A stretch of DNA of 64,000 bases from Elusimicrobiales bacterium. Its GTDB lineage: Bacteria > Elusimicrobiota > Elusimicrobia > Elusimicrobiales > UBA9959. Position 1 is the first letter of the stretch. The number at the start of each line of letters is the position of its first letter. The stretch spans positions 62,001-126,000 of the forward strand of contig JAQTZB010000003.1 of assembly GCA_028688015.1 (NCBI GenBank). Direction: 5' to 3'. A program made the position numbers and the translations under genes. Below the pieces are notes generated by a model that was not told the origin of the DNA, did not search any database, and worked only from the letters and a program-made list of their open reading frames with translations. Positions 51,542-59,170 of this stretch are shown here, piece by piece.

Positions 51542-52689
51542 TTGAGCAGCCCCGCTATGTTGCGGTCCAGCGCCAGCAGCAGCGCCGCCCCGGCGAAGAT
51601 CCACAGCGCGAACGGGCGCCCGCGCACGGCCTCGACCCGCGGGTCGTGCACCGGCAGCTTCTTGAGCCACTCCCTGAGGACACCGATCTGCTCCTCGGTC
51701 AGCCCGTCCTTGAAACAATCTTCGAACAGCCCCTCGAAAGCGGGGTTGGCCTTGAATTCGCGGGCCGACTTGGAGGACAGCACCGTGCCGGGCTCCAACT
51801 CGGCCGGAGTCAGGTAGACCGTGTCCTTGCGCTCCATCAGGAATTCCAGCATGAAGCGGCCTATGAAGAGGATCAGGCCGAACTTCAGCACATTGGTCCC
51901 CGCGACGATGAGCAGCAGCCACAGCCGCTCCCGGAACAGGAAATACCCGGCGAAGAAGTAGAGCACGTAGCAGGCCCCGCTGATCAGGATCCAGCGCCGG
52001 CTGCTGAAAACCTCCCCGACCTTGTCCCAGAGGATGAACAGGAAGAAGAACAGCAAATCCGCGCGGGTGAAGAAGCGCCCGACGAAGCCGCGCGCCTCTA
52101 TGGAGATCACCTGCTGCACGAGGAACAGGAAACCCAGGTTCAGCGCGTAGACGACCAGCACGAAGCCGTTCTTGCCGGCGGAGAGATCCGCGAAGCGCTT
52201 CTTCATGTCGCGCCCCATCTCGGCGAAGAAATCGGAGGGCGAGGCGGAGGCGAAGCCGGAGGCGATGTGGCTGCCCACCGCCCAGAACGCGGCGGCGACG
52301 AAGATGTTGATCAGCAGGCTGAGAAAGAGGAAGCTGGGGAAGTTCTTCAGGTACGGGTTAGCCAGCGGCAGCGCGGCGGCCACCAGCATGAAGAACTTGG
52401 CGTCGCCGGCGGGCCAGATCTCCGCGTACCAGAGTATGATCCCGGAGAGGGCCGCCCAGAACAGGTGCAGGCAGAACAGCCAGTAGAAAGAGGCGTTAAG
52501 GAAGCTGTCTACGCGCCCGGCGTAACCGAACGCGGTATAGCCGGCGTAGACCGCCAGCGTCAGCGCCAGCAGCTTCGCCCCAGCCAGCAGGCTGGCGTTC
52601 GGGATCTTGCGGGTAGCCAGGTCGCGGCTGACCACGGGCAGGGCCCAGACGGTGAAAGCGGCGAGGAACAGCAGCGACAGGTTCTTCAT
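51538..52689 (-). CDS. A24 prepilin-peptidase-like membrane protein
   Basis: 383 residues with about eight to nine hydrophobic segments. SRDLATRKIPN (D23) and AGDAKFFM (D96) reproduce the two aspartates of A24 aspartic proteases of the CpaA/TadV type, which cut leader sequences of type IV prepilins on the cytoplasmic side. About 130 extra residues at the C-terminus (VYLTPAELEPGTVLSSKSA, LTEEQIGVLREWLKKLP) are not in normal prepilin peptidases. No pilin or pilus assembly gene is in the window, so this may serve the peptide system around it, for example by removing a leader. Overlaps both neighbours by four bases. Confidence 0.65.
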   Translation of the reverse strand: MKNLSLLFLAAFTVWALPVVSRDLATRKIPNASLLAGAKLLALTLAVYAGYTAFGYAGRVDSFLNASFYWLFCLHLFWAALSGIILWYAEIWPAGDAKFFMLVAAALPLANPYLKNFPSFLFLSLLINIFVAAAFWAVGSHIASGFASASPSDFFAEMGRDMKKRFADLSAGKNGFVLVVYALNLGFLFLVQQVISIEARGFVGRFFTRADLLFFFLFILWDKVGEVFSSRRWILISGACYVLYFFAGYFLFRERLWLLLIVAGTNVLKFGLILFIGRFMLEFLMERKDTVYLTPAELEPGTVLSSKSAREFKANPAFEGLFEDCFKDGLTEEQIGVLREWLKKLPVHDPRVEAVRGRPFALWIFAGAALLLALDRNIAGLLK

Positions 52690-53579
52690 TTCAGGGCCTT
52701 CAGCTCACCGTCACCGAAGAACTTCGCGTATTCGGCCATCAGGCCAAGGCACTTTTTGCGCGCCGTGCAGCGGCCGCAGACGCGCGCCGGGTAAAGCCTG
52801 TCCTCCGGAGGCAGCGTGATCCAGCACAGCGGCCGCAGCTCTTTGCGCAGAACGCAGAGCGGGAAGTGGTAGAGGCGGAAATCGGAGAACTGCTTTATCA
52901 GCGGCAGGCACCCGCCCAGTTTGGCCGCGGACGCGGACAGCGGCAGCGCCACCTTGCGGTGGTTCGCCAGGGACATGCCCTCTATCTCGTAATGGATGGC
53001 GGTGACGCGGTAGGCGGCGGTGGCCGGGAAGGTCTTCAGCAGGAAGCGCAGCGTGCGGTCCAGCGCCGAGATATTTTTCTTATGCAGCACCAGCCGGATC
53101 TCCAGGAACGGCGCGCCGGGCAGCGAGAGCAGGTTTTTGAAGCCGCGCACCGTCTGCGCGAAGCTGCCGCGGACCCCGCTTATCGCGTCGTGCACCGCGG
53201 CCGAGGGGCCATGCAGCGCTATCGCCACGGAAAAGGGCGGCCGCGCGGCCGCGCAGAACTTCTCCGCGAAGGCCCGGTTCCCGAAGCGGCGGCCGTTGGA
53301 CAGCAGTGTGATGGGCACGCCGGGCAGGCGCAGGCGGAAATAGGCGAGCAGCTTGAAAAGATCCGGGTGCAGCGTGGGCTCGCCGCCGGTCAGGCTGACG
53401 AACTCCGCGCGGCCCGCGTTCTTGAGGTAGACGGAGCCGATCCCCCGGAGCCAGCGCTCGAGCTTTTCGACCTGGTTCTTCAGGGTGTAATGCGAAGCGG
53501 CCTGCAGCGCGAACGCGGGCTCGTTAGTGCACATCACGCACTTATTGTCGCACTTGTTCCAGACGGGGATGTCGGGCAT
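52686..53579 (-). CDS. HxsC-like radical SAM protein
   Basis: 297 residues. VWNKCDNKCVMC (C10, C14, C17), FVSLTGGEPTLHPDL, LLSNGRRFGNRAFAEK and RLVLHKKNISAL match the order known from HxsC, as do IHYEIEGMSLANHRKVAL and FRLYHFPLCVLRKELRPLCW near the C-terminus, followed by VCGRCTARKKCLG. It lacks the N-terminal domain of typical HxsC (about 100 residues). HxsC pairs with HxsB on His-Xaa-Ser peptides. The assignment is by recalled motif order, not by search. Confidence 0.65.
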   Translation of the reverse strand: MPDIPVWNKCDNKCVMCTNEPAFALQAASHYTLKNQVEKLERWLRGIGSVYLKNAGRAEFVSLTGGEPTLHPDLFKLLAYFRLRLPGVPITLLSNGRRFGNRAFAEKFCAAARPPFSVAIALHGPSAAVHDAISGVRGSFAQTVRGFKNLLSLPGAPFLEIRLVLHKKNISALDRTLRFLLKTFPATAAYRVTAIHYEIEGMSLANHRKVALPLSASAAKLGGCLPLIKQFSDFRLYHFPLCVLRKELRPLCWITLPPEDRLYPARVCGRCTARKKCLGLMAEYAKFFGDGELKALK

Positions 53580-53592
53580 AGCGGGGGCGCGG

Positions 53593-54513
53593 TCAACGCG
53601 CCGGTCCCGGCACCTTCTTTCCTTTTACCGGTTTAAATTCGTCCCAGCCGTACAGCTCGGGATACTCGCGCCAGGGCCCCTCGCAGGCGGCGAACCAGCG
53701 GCAGGCCCGGCATTCGGGGCGCTTGGCCTTGCCCTCGTTGCGGCGGTAGTCGCCGTAGCTTTCTATGTAAAAATCCGCGTCGGCCACCGGGCCCTCCGGG
53801 ATCACGCGCTCGGCCACGCAGGCCTCGTAGCCCTTCATCAGGCAGAACGGCACGGCCTCGGTGTAGCAGGCGGTGCCGGCGGCGAGCCCTACGTCGAGCG
53901 CGCGGCGCAGGTACGGCAGCACCGCGGTCTTCCTGGGCGCCAGGGTCTTGCGGTTCTCCCAGGCCGAGCCGACCAGGTGCACGTAAGCGAACTGGAACTG
54001 GTTGACCTTCAGGTGAACCAAAAGCCGGGCCAGCGCCGGCAGGTCCTTGTAGTTGACAGAGGTGATGACCGAGTTGGTCAGCACGTACAGCCCCAGCTTG
54101 CGGCAGTTGACCATGCCCTGCACCACTTCCCGGAAGCTGCCCGGCGCGCGCGTCAGCGCCTCGTGGATCTCCGGCGTGGAGCCGTGCAGCGACGGGCCCA
54201 TCTCGGTGACGCCGGCCGCCTTCAGCTCGGCGCAGTAGTCCAAATAGGCGAAGCGGCGGCCGTTGGTCTGCACCTGCACGCTTTCGTAGCCCAGGGCGCG
54301 CGCGGCGCGCACGGCCTTCACCAGGTCCGGGTGCAGCGTTGGTTCGCCTCCGGTAAAGACGGCGCCGGTCACGCCCTCCTTCCTGGCGCGGACGAGCGTG
54401 CGCTTTATTTCGGCGAGGCTCTTGAGCCCCACGCGCGAGCGCTTGCCGCCCTGCGCGCAGAAATCGCACATGTTATTGCAGTTGAAGCCTATCTTGATGT
54501 CGATTCTTTTCAC
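53593..54513 (-). CDS. Radical SAM protein (locus B, next to Cys-rich protein)
   Basis: 306 residues from a GTG at 54513, chosen because GAGG precedes it; the frame upstream to 55200 is the reverse of the next gene. FNCNNMCDFC (C12, C16, C19), AVFTGGEPTLHPDL, VQVQTNGRRFAYLDY and SLHGSTPEIHEALTRAPG are the core. AVPFCLMKGYEAC, CRACRWFAACEG and YGWDEFKPV form the auxiliary part, the same set as in 50612. The strong resemblance of 50612, 52686 and 53593 suggests duplication within the operon. Confidence 0.72.
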   Translation of the reverse strand: MKRIDIKIGFNCNNMCDFCAQGGKRSRVGLKSLAEIKRTLVRARKEGVTGAVFTGGEPTLHPDLVKAVRAARALGYESVQVQTNGRRFAYLDYCAELKAAGVTEMGPSLHGSTPEIHEALTRAPGSFREVVQGMVNCRKLGLYVLTNSVITSVNYKDLPALARLLVHLKVNQFQFAYVHLVGSAWENRKTLAPRKTAVLPYLRRALDVGLAAGTACYTEAVPFCLMKGYEACVAERVIPEGPVADADFYIESYGDYRRNEGKAKRPECRACRWFAACEGPWREYPELYGWDEFKPVKGKKVPGPAR

Positions 54514-54533
54514 CGGCTTCCTCGGGGGGCGGG

Positions 54534-55619
54534 CTACTCCCGGCCCATCATCCTGCGGACCCGCTTGTTCAGCTCTTCGGTAACTTTTTTGCTCTCGGCT
54601 TCCTCCCGCACGGCGAGGAGCTTGGCCTCGGCGTCGCGCGCGAGCGCTTCTTTGAGCTCCTCCGGGGAGAGCCCGGCGTAGCCGCGCGCCCGCTTCTGGG
54701 CGCCGGCCAGGTATTCGCAGTAGTCCGCGCCCAGCTTGACCAGCAGGACCGAGCAGGAAGCCTCGGAGCCGGACAGGAACGCCCCGCACAGGCCGCGGTA
54801 TTCTTCGGGGCAGGAAGCGGCGTCGCCGGCCTTCATGGCCCCGTAGACCGACAGGCGCGAACGGCACTCGTTGTCGGAACCGCAGTCTTCCTGGCGGGCG
54901 GGCAGGAAGCGGCGGCACTGCGCCAGCTCCTCCCGGCTGATGGAGGGCGCGAACTTGTCGCACAGGCCTTCCAGGCCGGCGGCCGCGGCCCCGCAGAATT
55001 CGCGCCCCGGCACGCGGCGGCCCTCCCCCAGATTGCTGCCGCCCAGCACCAGCCGGCAGGGCTCGTCGGATTTCTCGCGGCCGGCGGCGAAACCCGGGAA
55101 GGAGACGTCCGTGTAAAGTTCGCGGCAGCGGGCGTTCGGGGTACCGAAGCGGTCCAGCTTCACCGAGGCGCCGCTGTAGGGCCCCGGCAGGTAGTCGCAA
55201 TAGGAGGGAGACCGGCGGGCGAGACCCACGCAGGAGAGATAGCGGCCCAGCAGGCCGTACATCTTCTCCGTCTCGGCCGGGCGGAACGTGGCGTACCTGG
55301 CGCCGTAGCCCCAGAGGCGGCCGTGCGCGGAGAGGATCTCGTTAAGCGAACCGCCGGGGCAGAGGCCCCGGTCGTAGACCTCGTTCTTGATGGTAGGCAG
55401 CGCGCCGTAGGCGGTCGGGGCGCCGGAGCGGGGCGGCACCGAGAGGAATTCCTCGGGGATGTAGTACTGGGTGGTGTCCTCGGGCAGCACCTGGCCGCCG
55501 GGCAGCACGTGCACCGGCGGCAGCTCGGCCTGGCCGGACGCCCTGCGCTGCTGCAGTACCCTGAAGCTCACGCCGGACGCCAGCAGCAGGGCCGCCAGCA
55601 GGACCTGCCACTTTTTCAT
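54534..55619 (-). CDS. Membrane-anchored 14-cysteine protein of Hxs locus B
   Basis: 361 residues. One N-terminal hydrophobic segment (about residues 5-18) and an extended proline-rich linker, then a domain with 14 cysteines, ending in a charged helix after RGYAGLSPEELKEAL. It is a paralogue of the 34451 protein: shared anchors include GRLWG/GKTWG, REFCGAAA/PEFCEAAA, the Cys-x4/x3-Cys region and the GYAGL(T/S)PxE(L/V)KE tail; the cysteines of the locus A protein nearly all have counterparts. It lies four bases after hxsD and directly before rSAM genes. Family unknown to me; a periplasmic partner or carrier of the Hxs product is inferred. Confidence 0.75.
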   Translation of the reverse strand: MKKWQVLLAALLLASGVSFRVLQQRRASGQAELPPVHVLPGGQVLPEDTTQYYIPEEFLSVPPRSGAPTAYGALPTIKNEVYDRGLCPGGSLNEILSAHGRLWGYGARYATFRPAETEKMYGLLGRYLSCVGLARRSPSYCDYLPGPYSGASVKLDRFGTPNARCRELYTDVSFPGFAAGREKSDEPCRLVLGGSNLGEGRRVPGREFCGAAAAGLEGLCDKFAPSISREELAQCRRFLPARQEDCGSDNECRSRLSVYGAMKAGDAASCPEEYRGLCGAFLSGSEASCSVLLVKLGADYCEYLAGAQKRARGYAGLSPEELKEALARDAEAKLLAVREEAESKKVTEELNKRVRRMMGRE

Positions 55620-55623
55620 TTTT

Positions 55624-55917
55624 TCACCGGCGGCCCGGCTTGTCGCCGGCCGCTGAAAGCAGCGCCTTGGTGGAGAGCAGCGAAGCGTAGCGGGAATTCT
55701 TCAGGCCCAGGTCCAGGCGGCACTGCTGGTTGAGCGCCTCGTTGGCAAAATCGCCGGCGGAATTTTCGGGGCCGGTCACGTCGGCCCGGAGGCCGCCGGG
55801 GGCCTTGGAGAGGGCGATCGCGGCGCGGCCCTCGAAGACGGCGGCGGCCAGGCGCACGGCCTCGGCGCTGTACAAGGCTGAGCTGAAAACTACGGTCTCG
55901 GTTTTCGCGGGCTTCAT
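55624..55917 (-). CDS. hxsD: HxsD-like small protein 1
   Basis: 97 residues from the ATG at 55917, overlapping the hxsB stop (ATGA); a GTG at 55929 is possible. The layout is that of HxsD: an initial strand-helix (VVFSSALYSAEAVRLAAAV), a short strand region and the closing helix FANEALNQQCRLDLGLKN followed by LLSTKALLSAAG. HxsD accompanies HxsB/HxsC and may present the peptide to them; this role is not established. The position directly after hxsB is the normal one. Confidence 0.7.
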   Translation of the reverse strand: MKPAKTETVVFSSALYSAEAVRLAAAVFEGRAAIALSKAPGGLRADVTGPENSAGDFANEALNQQCRLDLGLKNSRYASLLSTKALLSAAGDKPGRR

Positions 55918-57374
55918 GGCGTCACCCACCCTTTCAGTATTTTAGCGCTGGCCGGCTTGGCGAGCAGGCCGAAGAGCGCGTCGAACACGCCCATCGACAG
56001 GGCGCAGCGCTCGTTTGAGGGCATGTCGCCCCACAGCGAGCCCTGCGTCTCGTAATTATAGACGGGGCACACCCCGCAGAACGGCTTGTAAGCGCAGCGC
56101 GAGCACTGGGGCTGCAGCTCCAGGTTGGAGGCGGACGCGCAGGCGCGGGTGGCCGGCGCCAGCATGACCTTGCGGTAGGAATCCTTGAGCACGTTGCCTA
56201 CCTTGAACAGGTCGTCGCCCTCCCAGCCCACCATGCGGCCCTCGTCGCAGGTGTAGAGGTCGCCGTTGTAGTTGTAGGCCAGCTGGCCGATGGCCGCGCC
56301 GCAGGGGCAGCGCATGTCCAGGTAGCCCGGGTCGGAGCCGTTGATTATCTTCTCGAGCATGATCACCGCGTTGCGCTCCCGGATCTTCCTGCCGGAGGCG
56401 TTGAGCTTGATCATGTAGTCGAGGCTGCTGCGGTAGAAGGCGGCGAACTCGGCCGCGGTATAGCCGATCTGCGGCCACAATTTTTTGGCGTACCCGATAG
56501 GCGCGAGCGGCCGCACGAAGATGTCGGCGAGGCCCTGCTTCAGGTATTCGTTTATTATCTCTTTCTCGCGGCCCAGCGAGTACTTGGTGACGGTCAGCAG
56601 CGCGCTCGGATTAAAGGCGCGGTATTCCGGCACCTGTTTGGCAGCGCTCTCGTTGAAATACTTGAGCCAGCGCACGGTGGCGGCGTGCGAGTTGCCGCCG
56701 GCGTAGGTGCGGTTCTTGTTGTGCAGGTCCGCCGGGCCGTCGAGCGAGGTGCAGATGGAAACCTCGTTCTGCAGCAGGAAGCGGGCCTTCTCCTCGGTCA
56801 TCAGGCTGAAGTTGGAGACCAGCGCCAGGCGCACCTCGCGGCCGAGGTCGCGGCCGCGGCGGCGCGCGTAGAGGACGGTGTCGCGCAGCACGTCCCAGTT
56901 CAGCAGCGGCTCGCCGCCCTGGAATTCTATGGTGATGCCGGGATTGGTGCTTTTAAGGGCGAAGTCCACGCTCTTGCGGGCTACGGCGCGGCTCATGTCG
57001 CTGCGCTTGCCGGCGGCGCCCAGCGCGCCGGACTGGCAGTAGAGGCACTTATGGTTGCAGCGCAGCGTCATCACCAGGATGTGCAGGCCGGGGCCGGCGC
57101 CCAGGAAGGCGTTGCGCTTGGAGCAGGCCGCGGCGCACCCCTCGAAATCGGTCAGGTCCCGCACGAAGCCCTTGGCCGCCAGCTCCTTGTGCAGCGGCGT
57201 GCCCTTGGCGAGCCGGCCCGCGGAGAAGAGGGCGAAGTCGGCCGCGCGCAGCGAAGCAGTGAAGCCAGCGTCGTTGGACAGCAGCACGGCGCCGCCTGGC
57301 AGGCGGCGGAAGGAGAAATACGGCAGGCCGGAGGCCCGCTCAGCGCTTTTTTTTGCCGGCGTTCTTGTTGTCAT
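55914..57374 (-). CDS. hxsB: His-Xaa-Ser system radical SAM maturase HxsB (locus B)
   Basis: 486 residues. PYFSFRRLPGGAVLLSNDAG, HILVMTLRCNHKCLYCQ (C106, C110, C113), ITIEFQGGEPLLNW, SNFSLMTEEKA, CTSLDGPADLHNKNRTYAGG and FVRPLAPIG are HxsB hallmarks, and CSRCAYKPFCGVCPVYN closes the SPASM domain. It is closer to textbook HxsB than the locus A copy. It overlaps the upstream HxsD-like gene by 35 bases and the downstream one by four. Confidence 0.87.
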   Translation of the reverse strand: MTTRTPAKKSAERASGLPYFSFRRLPGGAVLLSNDAGFTASLRAADFALFSAGRLAKGTPLHKELAAKGFVRDLTDFEGCAAACSKRNAFLGAGPGLHILVMTLRCNHKCLYCQSGALGAAGKRSDMSRAVARKSVDFALKSTNPGITIEFQGGEPLLNWDVLRDTVLYARRRGRDLGREVRLALVSNFSLMTEEKARFLLQNEVSICTSLDGPADLHNKNRTYAGGNSHAATVRWLKYFNESAAKQVPEYRAFNPSALLTVTKYSLGREKEIINEYLKQGLADIFVRPLAPIGYAKKLWPQIGYTAAEFAAFYRSSLDYMIKLNASGRKIRERNAVIMLEKIINGSDPGYLDMRCPCGAAIGQLAYNYNGDLYTCDEGRMVGWEGDDLFKVGNVLKDSYRKVMLAPATRACASASNLELQPQCSRCAYKPFCGVCPVYNYETQGSLWGDMPSNERCALSMGVFDALFGLLAKPASAKILKGWVTP

Positions 57375-57807
57375 GCTTTTCTTCCCAGGTGCTGGTGATG
57401 CCGAGCGGGTCGGCCGAGGCGGCGGCGCCGGCTTCCCCCTTTATTTCGCCCTCTATCTGGGCGATGAGGTCGTTGAGTTCTTTTTCCTGCTGCGGGGTCA
57501 GGCCGGAATCGTCCTTCTCCGGCGCGCGGGGCCGCCAGGTCAGGGCCTTGAGCAGCATGAACTCGCGCAGCTCGCGGTTCTCCGCGGCGACGCGCTCGCG
57601 CAGGCGCTCGTCCTCGAGCGCGGCGCTGAAAAGCCCGGGCAGGCCGGCGCCGCTCCCCTTTTTAGGGGCGAGCTCCACCAGCACCTTCTCTCCGGGCAGC
57701 GGCTTGAGCAGCGCATAAGCCGCGCCGCCCAGCGAGTGGGCGGCGTAGCGTATGGTCTCCAGCGTGTATTTTTTAAGACTGACCTGAATGGCGATATTCT
57801 TGGACAA
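57340..57807 (-). CDS. HxsD-like protein 2 with charged C-terminal extension
   Basis: 155 residues. The first 95 residues repeat the HxsD pattern (VSLKKYTLETIRYAAHSLGG, then ALEDERLRERVAAENRELRE and a final LLKALTW helix, resembling the LLNDYxLRE motif). A further 60 residues (LTPQQEKELNDLIAQIEGEI, then STWEEKHDNKNAGKKKR) are charged and partly coiled. Having HxsD-like proteins on both sides of hxsB is unusual. No ribosome site stronger than AGGAG-like purines near the ATG. Confidence 0.6.
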   Translation of the reverse strand: MSKNIAIQVSLKKYTLETIRYAAHSLGGAAYALLKPLPGEKVLVELAPKKGSGAGLPGLFSAALEDERLRERVAAENRELREFMLLKALTWRPRAPEKDDSGLTPQQEKELNDLIAQIEGEIKGEAGAAASADPLGITSTWEEKHDNKNAGKKKR

Positions 57808-57828
57808 ACTAAGCTCCTTGGTTGCCGC

Positions 57829-58656
57829 TTACAGCTTGCAGCAGATCATTGTGCCGCCCCAGTCCTCACCGAGCACTATGTAGCGGCCCACGCCGCTGGT
57901 GGTGGAGTTGGCGGGCAGGAAGCCGGAAATGCGGGGGGTGCCGTCCCCGAGGAAGCCGATGACGCGCTGGCCGGCCAGGGGGCAGGAGGTAGTGCCGCCG
58001 TCGCTGTAGACCTGGCGGGAGCAGAGGTTCATTATCATCCCGTCCACGTACAGGTCGCCGGTGACGCGCATGTCGCCCTCGACGCGCAGCCGCTTATTGC
58101 CCTCAACGTTGCCGCCGATGGCCACATTGCCGCCGGTGCTCAGCCTGAACATCGGGGTATTGATGGTCCGGTTGCCGGCGCTGGAGGCGCCCATGATCAG
58201 GTCGTTGGTGGCGGCCACGCCGAGGGCCCACGGGTAGGTGCCGGACTTGGTGAGGCCGATATAGGCCAGGTTGGAGCCGCCGGCCGCGCGGGTGACGCCG
58301 AAGGTGGCGTAGCTGCGGGTGTCGGGGCCTGTATTATCGTCGGCGATCTGCACGCCGTCGACGCCGAGCCCGACCGGGATGCGGATGTCGACCTTGCTGG
58401 TGGGGGCGTTGCCGGCGGTACCTATGCCCAGGCGGCCGGCGTCGCGCACCAGCAGGGTATTGGCGGGCGCGGCATTGGTGCCGCCGGAGGCCAGCAGGCT
58501 GACATAACCGCCGTAGGGGGCCGGGTAATAAGTGGTCAGCTGCAGCGACTCGGAACCGATGAACCCGGGGTGCCAGCAGAGGAAAAAGAGCGAGAGCAGC
58601 CCCAGGGCGCCCCTGCGGGTGATAGAAATCCTGACATTCAGTTCTTTAGTTTCCAT
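57829..58656 (-). CDS. Exported tail-fibre-like surface protein (TTYYPAPYGGY)
   Basis: 275 residues from the ATG at 58656, with GGAGG five bases ahead. A basic start (RISITRRGALGLLSLFF) and hydrophobic stretch give an export signal; LQLTTYYPAPYGGYVSL follows directly. The body has repeated beta-type segments (RLGIGTAGNAPTSKVDI, GNVAIGGNVEGNKRLRVEGD, MRVTGDLYVDGMI) like trimeric phage-tail or adhesin shafts, and the end holds two cysteines (MICCKL). Proteins of this kind occur in many copies in some deep-branching phyla. It begins the locus B operon and could be surface cargo for it; this is unproved. Confidence 0.6.
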   Translation of the reverse strand: METKELNVRISITRRGALGLLSLFFLCWHPGFIGSESLQLTTYYPAPYGGYVSLLASGGTNAAPANTLLVRDAGRLGIGTAGNAPTSKVDIRIPVGLGVDGVQIADDNTGPDTRSYATFGVTRAAGGSNLAYIGLTKSGTYPWALGVAATNDLIMGASSAGNRTINTPMFRLSTGGNVAIGGNVEGNKRLRVEGDMRVTGDLYVDGMIMNLCSRQVYSDGGTTSCPLAGQRVIGFLGDGTPRISGFLPANSTTSGVGRYIVLGEDWGGTMICCKL

Positions 58657-58725
58657 ATACCCTCCGCGCGGAGCGGGCGAAAGACTGCCCGCTGGGCGCA
58701 ATACAGGTTATACCCTAATAATATA

Positions 58726-58759
58726 AATATAGCATAGCAGAAAACCCCCCGGTTTTCAA
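58726..58759 (-). promoter_or_regulatory. Promoter of Hxs locus B
   Basis: On the minus strand, TTGAAA, 17 bases, TATGCT; an overlapping extended -10 TGCTATATT (58726-58734) is the alternative. The leader of about 70 bases ends in GGAGG. A short A/T-flanked hairpin (58741-58756) lies between the boxes and may end the barstar transcript. Confidence 0.55.
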
Positions 58760-58778
58760 TGGGACCCGCTGTGAGGAT

Positions 58779-59165
58779 TTAGAGAAGAATTATAACGAAA
58801 TCGGCCTTGAATTTCTCGCGCAGGAAGGACCTGGCTTCCCCGGCCACATCCGCGAAATCTTCCAGGTCCTGGGCCGAGGCCGAAAGGAAGGCCCCGGAAT
58901 TGAGGATAGCCAGCGCGTAGCCGCCGGCCGGCAGGTCGTTTGGCAGGGAACGCAGGCAATCCAGCAGCGCGTCCCAGTTCTTGCCGAAATAGGCGGGGAA
59001 CTTAAGGGCAGGGGCGATCTCGTCCATCAGGCCGGCCTTGTCGCTGGCCTTGGCGCCGTCCAGGAAGGCCAGAAAATACGGCGGAGGGAATCGTTTCTTG
59101 ACTCCCTCCGCCGTGCCGGCGGGCCGCAGGTCCAGGAAAAGTCCTTCTTCCCCGGGCAGGCCCAT
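58779..59165 (-). CDS. Barstar family ribonuclease inhibitor
   Basis: 128 residues. LDGAKASDKAGLMDEIAPAL, FPAYFGKNWDALLDCLRSL and a long last helix-strand are the barstar signature; the tyrosine/tryptophan and aspartate region around the GKNWDALLDCL segment contacts the nuclease active site in barstar. No signal peptide, so it stays in the cytoplasm, where it protects the cell from the enzyme made by the gene five bases upstream. About 40 residues more than classical barstar (89) at the N-terminus. Confidence 0.85.
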   Translation of the reverse strand: MGLPGEEGLFLDLRPAGTAEGVKKRFPPPYFLAFLDGAKASDKAGLMDEIAPALKFPAYFGKNWDALLDCLRSLPNDLPAGGYALAILNSGAFLSASAQDLEDFADVAGEARSFLREKFKADFVIILL

Positions 59166-59170
59166 CGCCT

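Noticed and set aside
53593-55200. A 535-residue rSAM protein with a long N-terminal extension
   Set aside because: The extension is the wrong frame of the cysteine-rich gene 54534-55619; the GTG at 54513 has a ribosome site and the core begins there.
57829-58656. The 275-residue surface protein as a type IV prepilin for the A24-like enzyme
   Set aside because: RRG followed by a hydrophobic stretch is suggestive, but the glutamate at +5 and the usual phenylalanine after the glycine are missing.
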